Assembly: GCF_003026285.1 (NCBI RefSeq)
Contig: NZ_PYOD01000001.1
Span: 310,001-374,000 of the forward strand
Direction: 5' to 3'
Length of the DNA stretch: 64,000 nt
From: Photobacterium profundum
GTDB lineage: Bacteria; Pseudomonadota; Gammaproteobacteria; Enterobacterales; Vibrionaceae
Shown: one piece after another, positions 26,090 to 35,999 of the stretch
Numbering within the stretch: position 1 is the stretch's first letter
How the letters are laid out: each line of letters starts with the position of its first letter
The notes under the pieces: model-generated
What the model was told of the DNA's origin: nothing
What the model saw: only the letters and a program-made list of their open reading frames with translations
The model's database searches: none
Translations under genes and position numbers: made by a program

Positions 26090-27010
26090 TTAAAAGATAC
26101 TTCGATCCCAGTAAGCTGGCCTTCCAATGTGGCTTCGTATGAAATCGATAAATACTTGCACCTTTTGTGGCAGGTATTTATGCCGAGGATAAACGGCATA
26201 TAGCGGCATATATTGGGTCAAATCCCAATCAGGCATAAGGCGTATTAATTGCCCTTTCTGCAATTCATCCTTCAGTAAGTACGTGGCAAGGTAGCCAATA
26301 CCGTTACCCGTTAATGTTGCATCACGAATCGAATCTGCCGAGTCGACACGATAGTTCCCTTTTACTTTGATCTGATGGCTCTCTTCTTCTTTACGAAAGC
26401 TCCATACATTGTCTTTACGCTCTCGGCTAAAGTACGTAATGCAATTATGATCCTTCAGATCATTAGGGTGATAAGGCACGCCATGTTTTGCAAGGTAAGC
26501 AGGGCTCGCTGCTAATACAAAATTACAATCGATAAGATGACGCGCAACAAAACCTTCAGGCGGTGAATCCATGAAACCAATCCATAGATCGAGTTGTTCT
26601 GCGATTAAATCGACACGGTAATCAAACAGACTCATTTCTAAATCGAGCTGTGGGTATAAATCATGGAACTCAGAAATAAAAGGGGCAATATGGTTAGAAG
26701 CAAAAGATTGAGCAATACCGACCCGTAATGCACCTTGCAAAGAGTCTGTTTCCGACAGGAGCTCACTTTCCGCTTCATTTATTTCACCCACCACATTGGC
26801 ACAATGAACTGAAAAAGATCGGCCCGCTTCTGTTAACGCAAATGAGCGCGTAGTACGCTGAACAAGTTGTACACCTAGCCTTTCTTCTAGCTGTTGTATC
26901 TGCTTACTCACCTGAGTACGTGAAATATCGAGTAATTGCGCAGCTCGCGTAAAACTTTGTTGCTTCGTTAATGCGTTAAACACGACCATTTGTTGCGCTT
27001 TCTTTAGCAT
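26090..27010 (-). CDS. LysR-family transcriptional regulator (CrgA-like subgroup)
   Basis: A 306-residue LysR protein: winged helix-turn-helix in about 1-62 (NALTKQQSFTRAAQLLDISRTQVSKQIQQLEERLG pattern, key RAA and SKQI) and an effector-binding domain with the SFASNHIAPF and VPYHPNDLKDHNCI patterns common in the CrgA/AaeR group. It stands alone between nupC and a chemoreceptor gene, both on the same strand but separately spaced, so its target is not indicated by context. Confidence 0.9.
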   Translation of the reverse strand: MLKKAQQMVVFNALTKQQSFTRAAQLLDISRTQVSKQIQQLEERLGVQLVQRTTRSFALTEAGRSFSVHCANVVGEINEAESELLSETDSLQGALRVGIAQSFASNHIAPFISEFHDLYPQLDLEMSLFDYRVDLIAEQLDLWIGFMDSPPEGFVARHLIDCNFVLAASPAYLAKHGVPYHPNDLKDHNCITYFSRERKDNVWSFRKEEESHQIKVKGNYRVDSADSIRDATLTGNGIGYLATYLLKDELQKGQLIRLMPDWDLTQYMPLYAVYPRHKYLPQKVQVFIDFIRSHIGRPAYWDRSIF

Positions 27011-27195
27011 AAGAGCCCCATACGCTATTTATTTATGAAGATACTTTTTCATGAAGAGCTGTTTCATTAATAAAAAAGACCTACATAAGCAGGCCTCTTT
27101 ATAGTAACTATTGTAAGTCAGATTATACTCATCTGGATAAGTTAATAGTCATCCATTTATTCAGAAAAATGACCAAATACTCATTTACGATAGTA

Positions 27196-28824
27196 TTACA
27201 GCTTGAAGAAAGAAAGCTGCTGTTTCTGTTTTTCAGCTAATTCAGATAACTCATGGCTTGCAGCTGCACTTTGGCTAATACCGGCTACATTTTGATTCAC
27301 AATTTCAGACATATTAGTGACGTTACGGTTAATATCTTGCGTTACCTGCGACTGTTGCTCTGCCGCTGTCGCTACTTGCGTATTCATATCGCTAATCTGA
27401 ATAACAGACTCGGTGATACCAACAAGGGCATCATTCGCTTGATGCGCAAAACGCTGGTTTCGTTCTAGCATTTCCAAGCTTGATTGCATGCTTTCATTCG
27501 CATTGCTTGACTGCGATTGTAACTCTTCAATAATCACTTGAATTTCTTGTGTCGACGTTTGTGTACGTGCAGCAAGCATACGTACTTCATCAGCAACAAC
27601 TGCAAAACCTCGTCCAGATTCACCCGCACGCGCGGCTTCAATGGCAGCATTCAGTGCCAATAGGTTAGTTTGCTCTGAAATACTGCGAATCACTTCTACT
27701 ACATTGCTGATTTGCTCAGATTGTTCTTTTAAGCGCGTTACAACACCGGCAGCTTCCGACAAAGTTTGCGTCATTTGCGCACTCGCCGCATTGCTTTGCT
27801 CAAAGATGTTCATACCTTCTTTGGCTAGTTCATCGGTTTGCTTTGCCGTTGCATCAGCTGCTGTCGCATTATCGCTTACGTTATCTGCAGTACTTGATAA
27901 TTCATTAACCGCAGAAGCAACCTGATCGATCTCGTTCAGCTCAAGCTGCGCATTGGCTTCAGATTGAGTCATTACAGCTGCAAGCTCTGTCGATGCAGAG
28001 GCTACATCCTCACTGATACGAATTAATGAATCGACTGTTGTATGAAGCTGAATAACCGTTTTATTTATATCGCCACTGAGTTCGGCAAGCTCATTGGTAC
28101 CATCTTGTTCAGCACGAACTTGAAGGTTACCTTGAGCCACATTACGCATAATCTCTTGAAGCTTTACAATTGGGTTAACAATTAAGCCTGATAACCACCA
28201 CGCTATTATTGTCGCCAATACAAACGCCAACATAATTGCAATCGTTGCCGTATTCATTAGGCTTTTATTATTCTTAGCACTTTCTTCCATACTCGCCGTA
28301 GCGTATGCATTCACACGCTGTGACAAAGTATTGATCGTCGACACCATTTTGTTGCCCACTGTGCGGTACTGCGCAATAAAATTCGACTTCTCTTGTTCAG
28401 TTACGTTGCCATTGTCATATTCATTGAACAGCGTTACTGCTCGATTTGAATAATTAATATAATCAGTGATTGCCGATCTAACAGCATCAGTATCCGATTG
28501 AAATTCAGGCTGCTTATTAAGAGGTTGAAGATCATTGATAATGTCTGCAACGGCTGCACGTAATTCATTTTGGAAAATACTGCGGCGCGAAGCATCATAA
28601 ATCGCATAAACAGCATTAATTCGTAGCGGATAAACTTGGTCATCAACTTTTGCGAGTACATCTTTATACTCAACCAATGAATTAGTATTGGCCATTATTA
28701 CTTGCTGCTCACCTTCCAATTCACTTTTCGTCACCCAAAGCGATGTAAACAGAACAACAATGATTAAGAATACAGGTAATAGAACCTGATAACGGATAGA
28801 TACATTCTTTAAGGAAAAAGACAT
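27196..28824 (-). CDS. Methyl-accepting chemotaxis protein
   Basis: The 542-residue receptor has membrane helix 1 (about 12-29), a four-helix periplasmic sensor of about 155 residues (4HB_MCP type), membrane helix 2 (about 190-212), HAMP (about 213-265) and a cytoplasmic signalling coiled coil. The hairpin tip is intact: [20 protein letters not shown] (E-Q-T-N and [10 protein letters not shown]) then [12 protein letters not shown]. It signals through CheW/CheA to the flagellar motor. No C-terminal NWETF pentapeptide is seen; the protein ends QLSFFKL. The ligand is unknown. Confidence 0.94.
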   Translation of the reverse strand: MSFSLKNVSIRYQVLLPVFLIIVVLFTSLWVTKSELEGEQQVIMANTNSLVEYKDVLAKVDDQVYPLRINAVYAIYDASRRSIFQNELRAAVADIINDLQPLNKQPEFQSDTDAVRSAITDYINYSNRAVTLFNEYDNGNVTEQEKSNFIAQYRTVGNKMVSTINTLSQRVNAYATASMEESAKNNKSLMNTATIAIMLAFVLATIIAWWLSGLIVNPIVKLQEIMRNVAQGNLQVRAEQDGTNELAELSGDINKTVIQLHTTVDSLIRISEDVASASTELAAVMTQSEANAQLELNEIDQVASAVNELSSTADNVSDNATAADATAKQTDELAKEGMNIFEQSNAASAQMTQTLSEAAGVVTRLKEQSEQISNVVEVIRSISEQTNLLALNAAIEAARAGESGRGFAVVADEVRMLAARTQTSTQEIQVIIEELQSQSSNANESMQSSLEMLERNQRFAHQANDALVGITESVIQISDMNTQVATAAEQQSQVTQDINRNVTNMSEIVNQNVAGISQSAAASHELSELAEKQKQQLSFFKL

Positions 28825-29123
28825 TGGAACCTCAAAACAATTTTTTGCGCACCTATTCTTAAATAGATACTTATAATTATGTGACGTGCATTATCGCCAC
28901 ATGATTGCCAAAAAGATAGATATTGCTCGCAAAAACACCGTAAATATTTCATTGTATTTCAAAGAGTAAGTACGAAATCATTGCCATTATTTTGACTTGA
29001 ACGTCATTTATTTAACGAAAGTAATCAATACACCTTTTATATCAAGTATTTCCATTCGTTTAGCAATATCAACATGCATTCCCCTAAGGTATTTATGGCA
29101 ATCGTCATATATGGTTCAAACTT
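28825..29123. other. Non-coding gap upstream of the Pho box
   Basis: AT-rich sequence between the chemoreceptor start (minus) and the pst promoter (plus). It should contain the chemoreceptor promoter. No gene, repeat or strong hairpin was seen. Confidence 0.5.
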
Positions 29124-29157
29124 CTGAAACATAACTGTCATAAAGATCTCCTAATCT
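29124..29157 (+). promoter_or_regulatory. Pho box and -10 element of the pst operon
   Basis: CTGAAAC (29124-29130), ATAA, CTGTCAT (29135-29141) form the two 7-base PhoB half-sites 11 bases apart. The second is a perfect match. Ten bases later TAATCT (29152-29157) is at the position expected for the -10 of a PhoB-activated promoter. A weaker third unit (ATCTCCT, 29146-29152) continues the 11-base phase. This predicts induction in phosphate starvation. Confidence 0.75.
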
Positions 29158-29213
29158 AAGCGTGTTCATTCAAACCTATTGGCAATTAAGCCAGCATGTA
29201 AAGGATTAGGAAA

Positions 29214-30038
29214 ATGAAAACAAAGGTTATCGGTGCACTAGCTCTTGCAGGTTCAATGGCATTCAGTGTTGCTGCTGTTGCAAACGAAACTATCTCTGTT
29301 GTAGGTTCAAGTTCAGTTACACCATTAATGGAAGTATTTGGTGAAACTTACAGCCAAGCAAATTCTAACATTTTTGTTGAAGTTCAAGGTCCAGGCTCAT
29401 CTGCTGGTGTTCGTGCCGCAACCGATGGTTCTGCTGATTTAGGTATGAGTTCTCGTAATCTTAAAGATTCTGAGAAATCAGATGATTTAAAAGAAATCGT
29501 CGTAGCACGTGATGGTATCGCTGTTGTTGTTAACAACAAGAACCCAATCACTGATTTATCAAAAGAAGACGTAACGAAGATTTACAAAGGTGAAATCACC
29601 AACTGGAACCAAGTTGGCGGTGAAGACAAGCCAATCGTAGTGGTAACGCGTGACACAGCATCTGGAACACGTGGTGCTTTCGAAGACATCATGTCGCTGA
29701 AGAAAAAAATCAACGACATCAAAGTATCAGCTATCTCTCAGCGCGCTCAGGTTACAAGTGGTAACGGCCAGCTTAAAACAACTGTCGCTAACAACCCGTT
29801 TGCAATTGGTTATATCTCTCTTGGTACTGTTGATGATTCACTAAAAGCGCTATCAATCGACGGCCACGTACCTTCAGTTGCTGCTATCAAGTCTGGTGAA
29901 TACCAAGTTCAACGTCCTTTCCTTGTTCTTTACAAGGCAAGCAAAATTAACCCAACAACTCAATCTTTCTTAGATTGGTCGCTAACCACTGAAGCACAGA
30001 AACTTGTTTCAGCTAAAGGCTACATTGCAGTTAACTAA
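29214..30038 (+). CDS. pstS: Periplasmic phosphate-binding protein PstS
   Basis: The 274-residue protein has a Sec signal peptide (about 1-23, ...AAVANE) and the PBP-like phosphate-binding fold. The phosphate loops are visible: VVGSSSVTPLMEVF (about 30-43), SSAGVR (about 62-67) and RDTASGTRGAFE (about 144-155). It captures inorganic phosphate for the PstCAB importer. The ribosome-binding site AAAGGATTAGGAAA precedes the ATG. A Pho box lies 57-90 bases upstream. It belongs to the short PstS type rather than the roughly 346-residue E. coli form. Confidence 0.95.
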   Translation: MKTKVIGALALAGSMAFSVAAVANETISVVGSSSVTPLMEVFGETYSQANSNIFVEVQGPGSSAGVRAATDGSADLGMSSRNLKDSEKSDDLKEIVVARDGIAVVVNNKNPITDLSKEDVTKIYKGEITNWNQVGGEDKPIVVVTRDTASGTRGAFEDIMSLKKKINDIKVSAISQRAQVTSGNGQLKTTVANNPFAIGYISLGTVDDSLKALSIDGHVPSVAAIKSGEYQVQRPFLVLYKASKINPTTQSFLDWSLTTEAQKLVSAKGYIAVN

Positions 30039-30181
30039 ACCACTTTAATAGCGCTTGGTGATTGCCAAGCGTTATTTTCTACCACAACGAGATAGGTTTT
30101 TCCCTACAACTATTTAGCTTTCTGTAACTTTTAATGAGTTTGAGAAATAGTGACGTTGTTGGTATTTGGAGTTATGAAATT

Positions 30182-31093
30182 ATGACCATCGCAAACAGTA
30201 TTGAGAAGACAGTTAAAGCTTCATCACTAAAATCAAAAAAAGTGATCGATTGGCGCGAATTGTTCTTCAAAAACCTTTTTATGCTAAGTGCCGCTATCGG
30301 TATTTTGTCTTTAATAACTATCGGTTATTTTATTTTTAGAGAAGGTTATGCAGCATTTGCACATGCTGGTGTAACAAACATTGTTCTAGGGACAGATTGG
30401 CTACCACCAGCATTGTTCGGTATTGCCCCAATGATCGTTGCATCATTAGTCTCTACCGCCGGCGCTGTTATTTTGGGTGTACCAGTTGGTGTGTTAACGG
30501 CAATTTTCATTGCTGAAGTGGCACCTAAGCGCCTTGCTAACATTGTTCGCCCTTTAATTGAATTACTTGCAGGTATTCCATCGGTTGTTTATGGCTTCTT
30601 TGGTTTAGTTATTATTGTTCCGCTTATCCAAAGTGTCTTTAATGTACCAGCGGGTAACACTGTACTAGCGGGTATTATCGTACTTGCAGTAATGATTTTA
30701 CCGACCGTTATCACCGTATCTGAAACCTCGATTCGAGCCGTACCCCGCGTATATAAAGAAGGTTCTTTAGCACTTGGGGCATCTCATATGTTCACTATCT
30801 TCAAGCTTTTATTACCAGCAGCGCGCTCAGGTATCATGACTGGCGTGATTTTGGGTATAGCCCGTGCTTTAGGTGAAACGATGGCCATAATTATGGTTAT
30901 GGGTAACTCACCAGCCATGCCTGAAGGTCTTCTCGATTCGGCGCGTACTCTTACAGCCAACATTGCGATTGAAATGTCTTACGCAACAGGCATTCACGCA
31001 AGTGCTTTATACGCGACTGGTATTGTTCTTCTTGTTTTCATCATGACGTTGAACGCCGCTTTACTGTACTTAAACCGTGAGCGTGCGAGGTAA
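30182..31093 (+). CDS. pstC: Phosphate ABC transporter permease PstC
   Basis: The frame is open from 30134, but the ATG at 30182 is preferred because GGAG lies about ten bases before it; this gives 303 residues. Six membrane segments are predicted. The permease EAA-like loop KEGSLALGASHMFTIFKLLLP (longer motif near 195-215, key E-G-A-L-G) contacts PstB. It pairs with PstA as the inner-membrane channel. The gene follows pstS after about 140 bases and precedes pstA by 5 bases. Confidence 0.93.
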   Translation: MTIANSIEKTVKASSLKSKKVIDWRELFFKNLFMLSAAIGILSLITIGYFIFREGYAAFAHAGVTNIVLGTDWLPPALFGIAPMIVASLVSTAGAVILGVPVGVLTAIFIAEVAPKRLANIVRPLIELLAGIPSVVYGFFGLVIIVPLIQSVFNVPAGNTVLAGIIVLAVMILPTVITVSETSIRAVPRVYKEGSLALGASHMFTIFKLLLPAARSGIMTGVILGIARALGETMAIIMVMGNSPAMPEGLLDSARTLTANIAIEMSYATGIHASALYATGIVLLVFIMTLNAALLYLNRERAR

Positions 31094-31098
31094 TTATT

Positions 31099-31989
31099 AT
31101 GTCAGATACAATTAAACGCACTGTGTCTCTGAACACGAAAAACAAAGCTTCACAATTATTAAAAGATAAAATTTCACTCGGTGTTATTTGGTTATCTGCT
31201 GGTATTACAGTGGGTTTCCTTATGTGGGTTGTTTGGTACATTTTAAGCAATGGCTTAGCATTTGTAGACTGGTCATTCATTTCAAGTAACTACACAACAA
31301 TTGGTGAAGAATCTGGCATTTGGCCAATGATTGTTGCCACGCTATACATGGTTGCAGCGTCGATTGCTGTTGCCGCACCACTGGGTATCATGACGGCAAT
31401 TTACCTGACTGAATACGCTGCTGTGGGCAGTAAATGGGTAAAGGTTATTCGCTTCTGTACTGAATCATTAGCGGGTATTCCATCGATTATCTACGGCCTG
31501 TTCGGTATGACATTCTTTGTTGTCGTGCTTGGCTTTGGTTATTCGATTCTATCAGGGGCACTCACCCTTAGTATTTTGATTCTTCCTGTTATTATTCGTA
31601 CAACAGAAGAAGCATTAATGGCAGTACCGCAAACTTACCGCGAAGGTTCGTATGCACTAGGTTCATCTAAAATTTACACCATCTGGAGACTTATCTTACC
31701 AAGCGCTATGCCTGGTATCGTAACCTCTATCATCCTCAGCGTGGGTCGTGTTATCGGTGAATCAGCACCTGTATTCATGACCGCAGGTATGGTTGCACGT
31801 ATTCCCGAGAGTGTTTTTGACTCGGGTCGTACGTTGACTGTTCACTTGTATAAATTAACGCAAGAGCTATACACCATTCATGAATGGCAACAAGCCTACG
31901 CAACGGCAACCGTTCTAATTGTGATAGTTCTGATGATTAACATGCTAACGAAACTGATTGCTAGCCGCTTCAATACTGCGACTTACTAA
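31099..31989 (+). CDS. pstA: Phosphate ABC transporter permease PstA
   Basis: A 296-residue integral membrane protein with six predicted helices and the coupling-loop signature EGSYALGSSKIYTIWRLILP (about 184-203). Conserved SLAGIPSIIYGLFG (about 128-141) is typical of PstA/PstC. It starts 5 bases after pstC and pstB follows closely, so one transcript is expected. It partners PstC in moving phosphate into the cytoplasm. Confidence 0.95.
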   Translation: MSDTIKRTVSLNTKNKASQLLKDKISLGVIWLSAGITVGFLMWVVWYILSNGLAFVDWSFISSNYTTIGEESGIWPMIVATLYMVAASIAVAAPLGIMTAIYLTEYAAVGSKWVKVIRFCTESLAGIPSIIYGLFGMTFFVVVLGFGYSILSGALTLSILILPVIIRTTEEALMAVPQTYREGSYALGSSKIYTIWRLILPSAMPGIVTSIILSVGRVIGESAPVFMTAGMVARIPESVFDSGRTLTVHLYKLTQELYTIHEWQQAYATATVLIVIVLMINMLTKLIASRFNTATY

Positions 31990-32007
31990 TTTTTGAGGAA
32001 GATGAAG

Positions 32008-32757
32008 ATGAACAAATTTAATATTGATAACCTAAACCTATTCTACGGCGAAAATCAGGCTCTTAAGCAAATCTGTCTACCTATTCCAAACCGTCAGGTT
32101 ACGGCATTAATTGGTCCATCAGGTTGTGGTAAATCGACCCTACTTCGCTGCCTTAATCGTATGAACGACCTTATTGAAGGCGTTAAAATCGACGGTTTAC
32201 TGTCAATCGATGGTGAAGATGTATACGGCAACATTGATGTAGCGCAGCTTCGTATTAAAGTTGGTATGGTTTTTCAGAAGCCAAACCCATTCCCAATGAG
32301 CATCTACGAGAACGTGGCTTATGGTTTGCGCGCTCAAGGTATTAAAGATAAAAAAGTATTAGATGGCGTAGTAGAAAAATCACTACGCGGTGCAGCACTG
32401 TGGGATGAAGTTAAAGATCGTCTTAAGTCGCATGCGTTCGGCCTTTCTGGTGGTCAGCAGCAACGTTTATGTATTGCTCGCACAATTGCCATGGAGCCAG
32501 AAGTTATCCTTATGGATGAACCTACGTCAGCGCTTGATCCAATTGCAACCAAGAAGATTGAAGATTTGATGGAATCTCTTAAGAAAGATTTCACCATTGT
32601 TATCGTTACGCACTCTATGCAGCAAGCACGTCGTATTTCAGACCGTACTGCATTCTTCCTAATGGGTGAATTGGTTGAACACGACGATACACATGCCCTA
32701 TTTAGCAACCCACGCGACGATCGTACTCGTGGTTACGTAAACGGTGATTTCGGTTAA
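32008..32757 (+). CDS. pstB: Phosphate ABC transporter ATPase PstB
   Basis: The frame is open from a TTG at 31993, but TGAGGAAG is spaced properly only for the ATG at 32008 ([14 protein letters not shown]), giving 249 residues. Walker A is [10 protein letters not shown]-loop [10 protein letters not shown], signature LSGGQQQR, Walker B VILMDEP and the switch histidine is in VTHSM. It energises PstCA. A terminator follows at 32798, so phoU is not in this transcript, unlike in E. coli. Confidence 0.95.
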   Translation: MNKFNIDNLNLFYGENQALKQICLPIPNRQVTALIGPSGCGKSTLLRCLNRMNDLIEGVKIDGLLSIDGEDVYGNIDVAQLRIKVGMVFQKPNPFPMSIYENVAYGLRAQGIKDKKVLDGVVEKSLRGAALWDEVKDRLKSHAFGLSGGQQQRLCIARTIAMEPEVILMDEPTSALDPIATKKIEDLMESLKKDFTIVIVTHSMQQARRISDRTAFFLMGELVEHDDTHALFSNPRDDRTRGYVNGDFG

Positions 32758-32797
32758 TCCGACTTGTAAAGAATAATAAAAAGCGATGGTACTTATT

Positions 32798-32824
32798 GCC
32801 CCCTTCTTGTAAGGGGGCTTTTTT
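32798..32824 (+). terminator. Terminator of the pst operon
   Basis: GCCCCCTT (32798-32805), loop CTTGT, AAGGGGGC (32811-32818), then six T bases. Confidence 0.9.
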
Positions 32825-32890
32825 CATTTATTGCCAATAGATTAAGGCAAATTCAAGAAGATTAATAACGTTTCAGCTCAATAGGTATTA

Positions 32891-33151
32891 GTGCCCTACT
32901 ACCAGCAGAAAAACGGTGATTTGAGCAATAAAGGTAAAATGTTCTTTGACACACAGTTTTTGGAAGTAATGCCAGAAGCTGAATATTTGATGCTGGTTGA
33001 GCATGGAGGTCAGAAGCAGTTTGTAGATACGAGCAATATGAAAATGATTAGTAGGAAAGAGTTAGTTTCTTTTGCGACCAAAGGGGAAGCCCTCGCCTTT
33101 AAACTGCATATAATGAAAAAGTGGACGATAAGCCTTGTGCTGCATAATTGA
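32891..33151 (+). CDS. Possible small protein, GTG start
   Basis: An 86-codon frame begins with GTG at 32891, with only a weak AGG nearby. The N-terminal 70 residues read like a real soluble protein (TQFLEVMPEAEYLMLVEHGGQKQF, longer motif), while the last 15 look random. The region is otherwise intergenic after pstB. It could be a genuine small protein or a decayed fragment; I do not recognise it. Confidence 0.35.
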   Translation: MPYYQQKNGDLSNKGKMFFDTQFLEVMPEAEYLMLVEHGGQKQFVDTSNMKMISRKELVSFATKGEALAFKLHIMKKWTISLVLHN

Positions 33152-33327
33152 TAATAATAAGTCGATCAATAGTGCAATTTATTAATAACCACTCATTAAG
33201 ATTTTTCTTATTTTTACGACAGATTAGATGATTCCCTCTCTCTTTTTACGCATTCCTGACATTTAATATTTTTTATTTATCTAGACTGTTTACAATAGTA
33301 AAAAACACTGTTGTTATACATCGACAG

Positions 33328-33347
33328 CTATATCTAAATATATAGCC
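33328..33347 (+). promoter_or_regulatory. Inverted repeat just upstream of the 125-codon gene
   Basis: GCTATAT and ATATAGC separated by 6 bases form a perfect 7-bp inverted repeat just before the GAGGGAG ribosome-binding site. It could be an operator or a leader hairpin. Confidence 0.35.
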
Positions 33348-33372
33348 AAGTTTGTGAGGGAGACATCAAGAT

Positions 33373-33750
33373 ATGCCGAAATCTAAAGAAATCACCCAAG
33401 TACAGGCTTGGATAACGTTGTTGAATACACTTGAAACAACCCCACGGTTAATCGGTGTGCTCACATCACCGCTATCATTAACGAAACGTTTTATGGCGAA
33501 ATTACAAAAAAATGACTTAATGTCATTTTCTCACACCTCTCACTTAGATATACAGTTGCTAGCAGAAACGATCGCAGCTTCCGCCTGTGATACGCTTATA
33601 TGCGATCGTGCAAATTATCCATTATTACAACCGATTTTATTACTTCAACGCCAACCTATGACGATCATTCTAAACCAAGAATGCTGGTCTCCGGATTGGT
33701 GCTGGCAATATCCGCAACATCACTTCTTATGCCAACAAGATTTGGTGTAA
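33373..33750 (+). CDS. Uncharacterised protein with a distant SulA-like layout
   Basis: A 125-residue soluble protein preceded by GAGGGAG about 11 bases before the ATG. The run PRLIGVLTSPLSLTKRFMAK followed by a hydrophobic CDTLIC strand and TIILNQ echoes the order of segments in SulA/RecA-like cell-division inhibitors, but identity is too low to assert. No LexA box was found in the upstream region, which argues against an SOS role. It is a lone gene between pst and the MscS channel. Confidence 0.6.
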   Translation: MPKSKEITQVQAWITLLNTLETTPRLIGVLTSPLSLTKRFMAKLQKNDLMSFSHTSHLDIQLLAETIAASACDTLICDRANYPLLQPILLLQRQPMTIILNQECWSPDWCWQYPQHHFLCQQDLV

Positions 33751-33930
33751 TTTATATAGCCAAGCCACTGCACACATTTTAAAAATGCATCGTTTTACCC
33801 GTTAAAAATTATTACTAAAGTCGCTAATTTGGCGGCTATAGTTGTTTATAAGAAAAAATGAGCGATCATTGGCGTTCAATTTAAATTCTTTCTTTTTTAA
33901 TCAACCTCAGTTTGCAGGAGTATCATTGAA

Positions 33931-35553
33931 ATGCGTGTATTGGCTTTCTTATGCGTTTTTATATCATCGTTCTGTTTCGCACAAGCCGAAACCCCGTCGC
34001 CTCAAATCGAAAAGCTCAATAAATTAGATAGCGAAATTTTACAGCTTGTTACCGAAGCCTCAACCATGACGGGATCGGCAAAAGATGTCGTTAACTTGCA
34101 GCTTTTAAATAAAAATAACGATCTTCGAGACGTAATAGAAAGCTTAATATCAAATAGAACAGAAGAAACTCAACCACTTCTACTAAAGCATGTTCACCAA
34201 CAGGTTACTTTCATTTCTGAAGCGTCAGCTTTCTTTTTAAAGAAAATCGAAGAAGGCGAAGCAACATTAGATAAAGCCAGTAATGAAGAGAAACTCATTG
34301 CACAAAAAAAGCTTGATGAAGCTCGACGATTTTCAACCCGCTTATTAGGTGAGCAATGGGTTAACTATCAATGGCTAAAACTACTGGGCGAAGAATCACC
34401 TGAAAAAGTACAAGCATTAATCGATGATATCGATCATCGCTTAGAATTTATGTCTGCATCTTTAACGTTCGATAGCCAACAAGAAGAAGTTTTAGCCAAG
34501 CAGTTAAAATCGGCATCTGAAGGTGAAAAATCTTCGGTACAGTTATTACATTTACTCGCCCAACGAAAAGTAGCGAGTGATACCGATAGCTTGCAATTTT
34601 TAGTTCAGCTAGCAGATAAAATGAAGCTTGATACTGCAAAATATAAGCAACAACTATTTGAATCTACAGGTAATCTAACCAATGATTTGTTGAATGCAAA
34701 AGTCATCATGTCGATTATAGCAACATGGACTAGCGGCATTACATTGTGGATTTATCAAAATGCACCACAGATATTATTTAAGATCCTTATTTTTGTCGCC
34801 ATTATTTTTGTGTTCCGTTTACTAAAAAAGCTCACCCGTAAAATGGTTAAACGTGCAGTATCGTCTCCCAATTTAAAATTATCTCAACTCATGCAAGAGT
34901 TCTTTATCTCGATGTCTGGTAAAGGCGTATTCTTCATTGGTTTACTTATTGCTTTATCTCAAGTCGGCTTGAACCTTGCCCCGATTCTTACTGGTTTCGG
35001 TGTTGCGGGTGTGATTATTGGTTTCGCGTTGCAAGATACCCTATCAAATTTCGCGTCAGGCATGATGCTACTTATCTATCGTCCATTTGATGTCGGTGAT
35101 TTTGTAGAAGCTGGTAGTGTATCGGGTAAGGTTAGCCATATGAGCCTGGTTAATACCACAATCAAAACCTTTGATAACCAAATTATTATTGTACCTAACA
35201 GCAAAATCTGGGGCGATATTATCAAGAACGTCACCCATGAGCGTGTTCGTCGGGTTGATATGGTTTTCGGTATTGGTTATGGCGACGATGTTGAACTCGC
35301 AGAAAAGGTATTAAATGACATTATCGATGATCACCCGATGGTGCTACGTCAACCAGAGAAAACAATTAAGCTACATACGTTAAATACATCGTCTGTTGAT
35401 TTTATTGTTCGCCCTTGGGTAAAAACAGAAGATTACTGGGATGTATATTGGGATGTAACCCGTGAAGTGAAAATGCGATTCGACCGTGAAGGCTTGTCGA
35501 TTCCATTCCCGCAACAAGATGTACATTTGCACATGGTCGACAAAAAAGCGTAG
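33931..35553 (+). CDS. MscS-family mechanosensitive channel with periplasmic N-domain
   Basis: The 540-residue protein has a signal peptide (about 1-20, ending FAQA) and a helical periplasmic domain to about 255. Membrane helices follow (about 262-285, 330-350 and the pore helix 360-385, GVAGVIIGFALQDTLSNFASGMMLL region), then the beta and alpha/beta C-terminal vestibule (PFDVGDFVEAGSVSGKV, then NSKIWGDII). Glycine/alanine packing in the pore helix is typical. It opens on membrane tension in osmotic downshock. It is longer than E. coli MscS (286) and shorter than MscK. Monocistronic; a terminator follows. Confidence 0.92.
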   Translation: MRVLAFLCVFISSFCFAQAETPSPQIEKLNKLDSEILQLVTEASTMTGSAKDVVNLQLLNKNNDLRDVIESLISNRTEETQPLLLKHVHQQVTFISEASAFFLKKIEEGEATLDKASNEEKLIAQKKLDEARRFSTRLLGEQWVNYQWLKLLGEESPEKVQALIDDIDHRLEFMSASLTFDSQQEEVLAKQLKSASEGEKSSVQLLHLLAQRKVASDTDSLQFLVQLADKMKLDTAKYKQQLFESTGNLTNDLLNAKVIMSIIATWTSGITLWIYQNAPQILFKILIFVAIIFVFRLLKKLTRKMVKRAVSSPNLKLSQLMQEFFISMSGKGVFFIGLLIALSQVGLNLAPILTGFGVAGVIIGFALQDTLSNFASGMMLLIYRPFDVGDFVEAGSVSGKVSHMSLVNTTIKTFDNQIIIVPNSKIWGDIIKNVTHERVRRVDMVFGIGYGDDVELAEKVLNDIIDDHPMVLRQPEKTIKLHTLNTSSVDFIVRPWVKTEDYWDVYWDVTREVKMRFDREGLSIPFPQQDVHLHMVDKKA

Positions 35554-35570
35554 TTATACCCAAGTAACCT
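35554..35570. repeat. Terminal fragment of a dispersed repeat
   Basis: TTATACCCAAGTAACCT immediately follows the MscS stop codon and matches the terminal repeat of the 268-bp element at 42629-42896 at 16 of 17 bases. Only the end of the element is present. Confidence 0.5.
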
Positions 35571-35576
35571 TTAACC

Positions 35577-35606
35577 AAGGGCGAATCTAACTGTTCGCCC
35601 TTATTA
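35577..35606 (+). terminator. Terminator of the MscS-family gene
   Basis: AAGGGCGAA (35577-35585) and TTCGCCCTT (35594-35602) form a perfect 9-bp stem with an 8-base loop, followed by ATTATA. Confidence 0.75.
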
Positions 35607-35827
35607 TATCCAACACTGCAATTATCCTGCTTTAAATATAACAATTATCTATCATTCTTCCGTTCAAAAAATAAATATAGAAATAACGCCATTTATTTTC
35701 AATTCATGACCATTCTTTAAATAGTTATAAAAAAGCATTTAAGATATGACACCGTTCTAACACTGCTCATTATTTTCTTTGTGATAATAGTTTTAAGCAT
35801 TAGAATTATATGAATTTTAAAGCACAC

Positions 35828-35856
35828 ACTGTAAAGAAATGTAAAACGCTTTACAG
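35828..35856. promoter_or_regulatory. Palindromic operator-like site
   Basis: ACTGTAAAG and CTTTACAGT are separated by 12 bases in the otherwise empty 35607-35999 gap, about 145 bases before the lipoprotein start. The arms are perfect, which suggests a dimeric regulator site or a hairpin. The protein that binds it is unknown. Confidence 0.4.
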
Positions 35857-35999
35857 TTTTGAACTCTTTCAATACTGTAGCGTCTGACTTAAAAGAACAA
35901 CGTTTAATTACAGGGCAACTTACCTTATTTTTGTTCTCGTTAGTGTATGTTCAGCATTTAGCCAATATAATGACGATAATTATTTCTAGGATACATACA

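Noticed and set aside
33300..33350. CTGT...ACAG pair as a LexA box before the SulA-like gene
   Set aside because: The half-sites are 12 bases apart instead of the 8 required, so it is not a LexA site.
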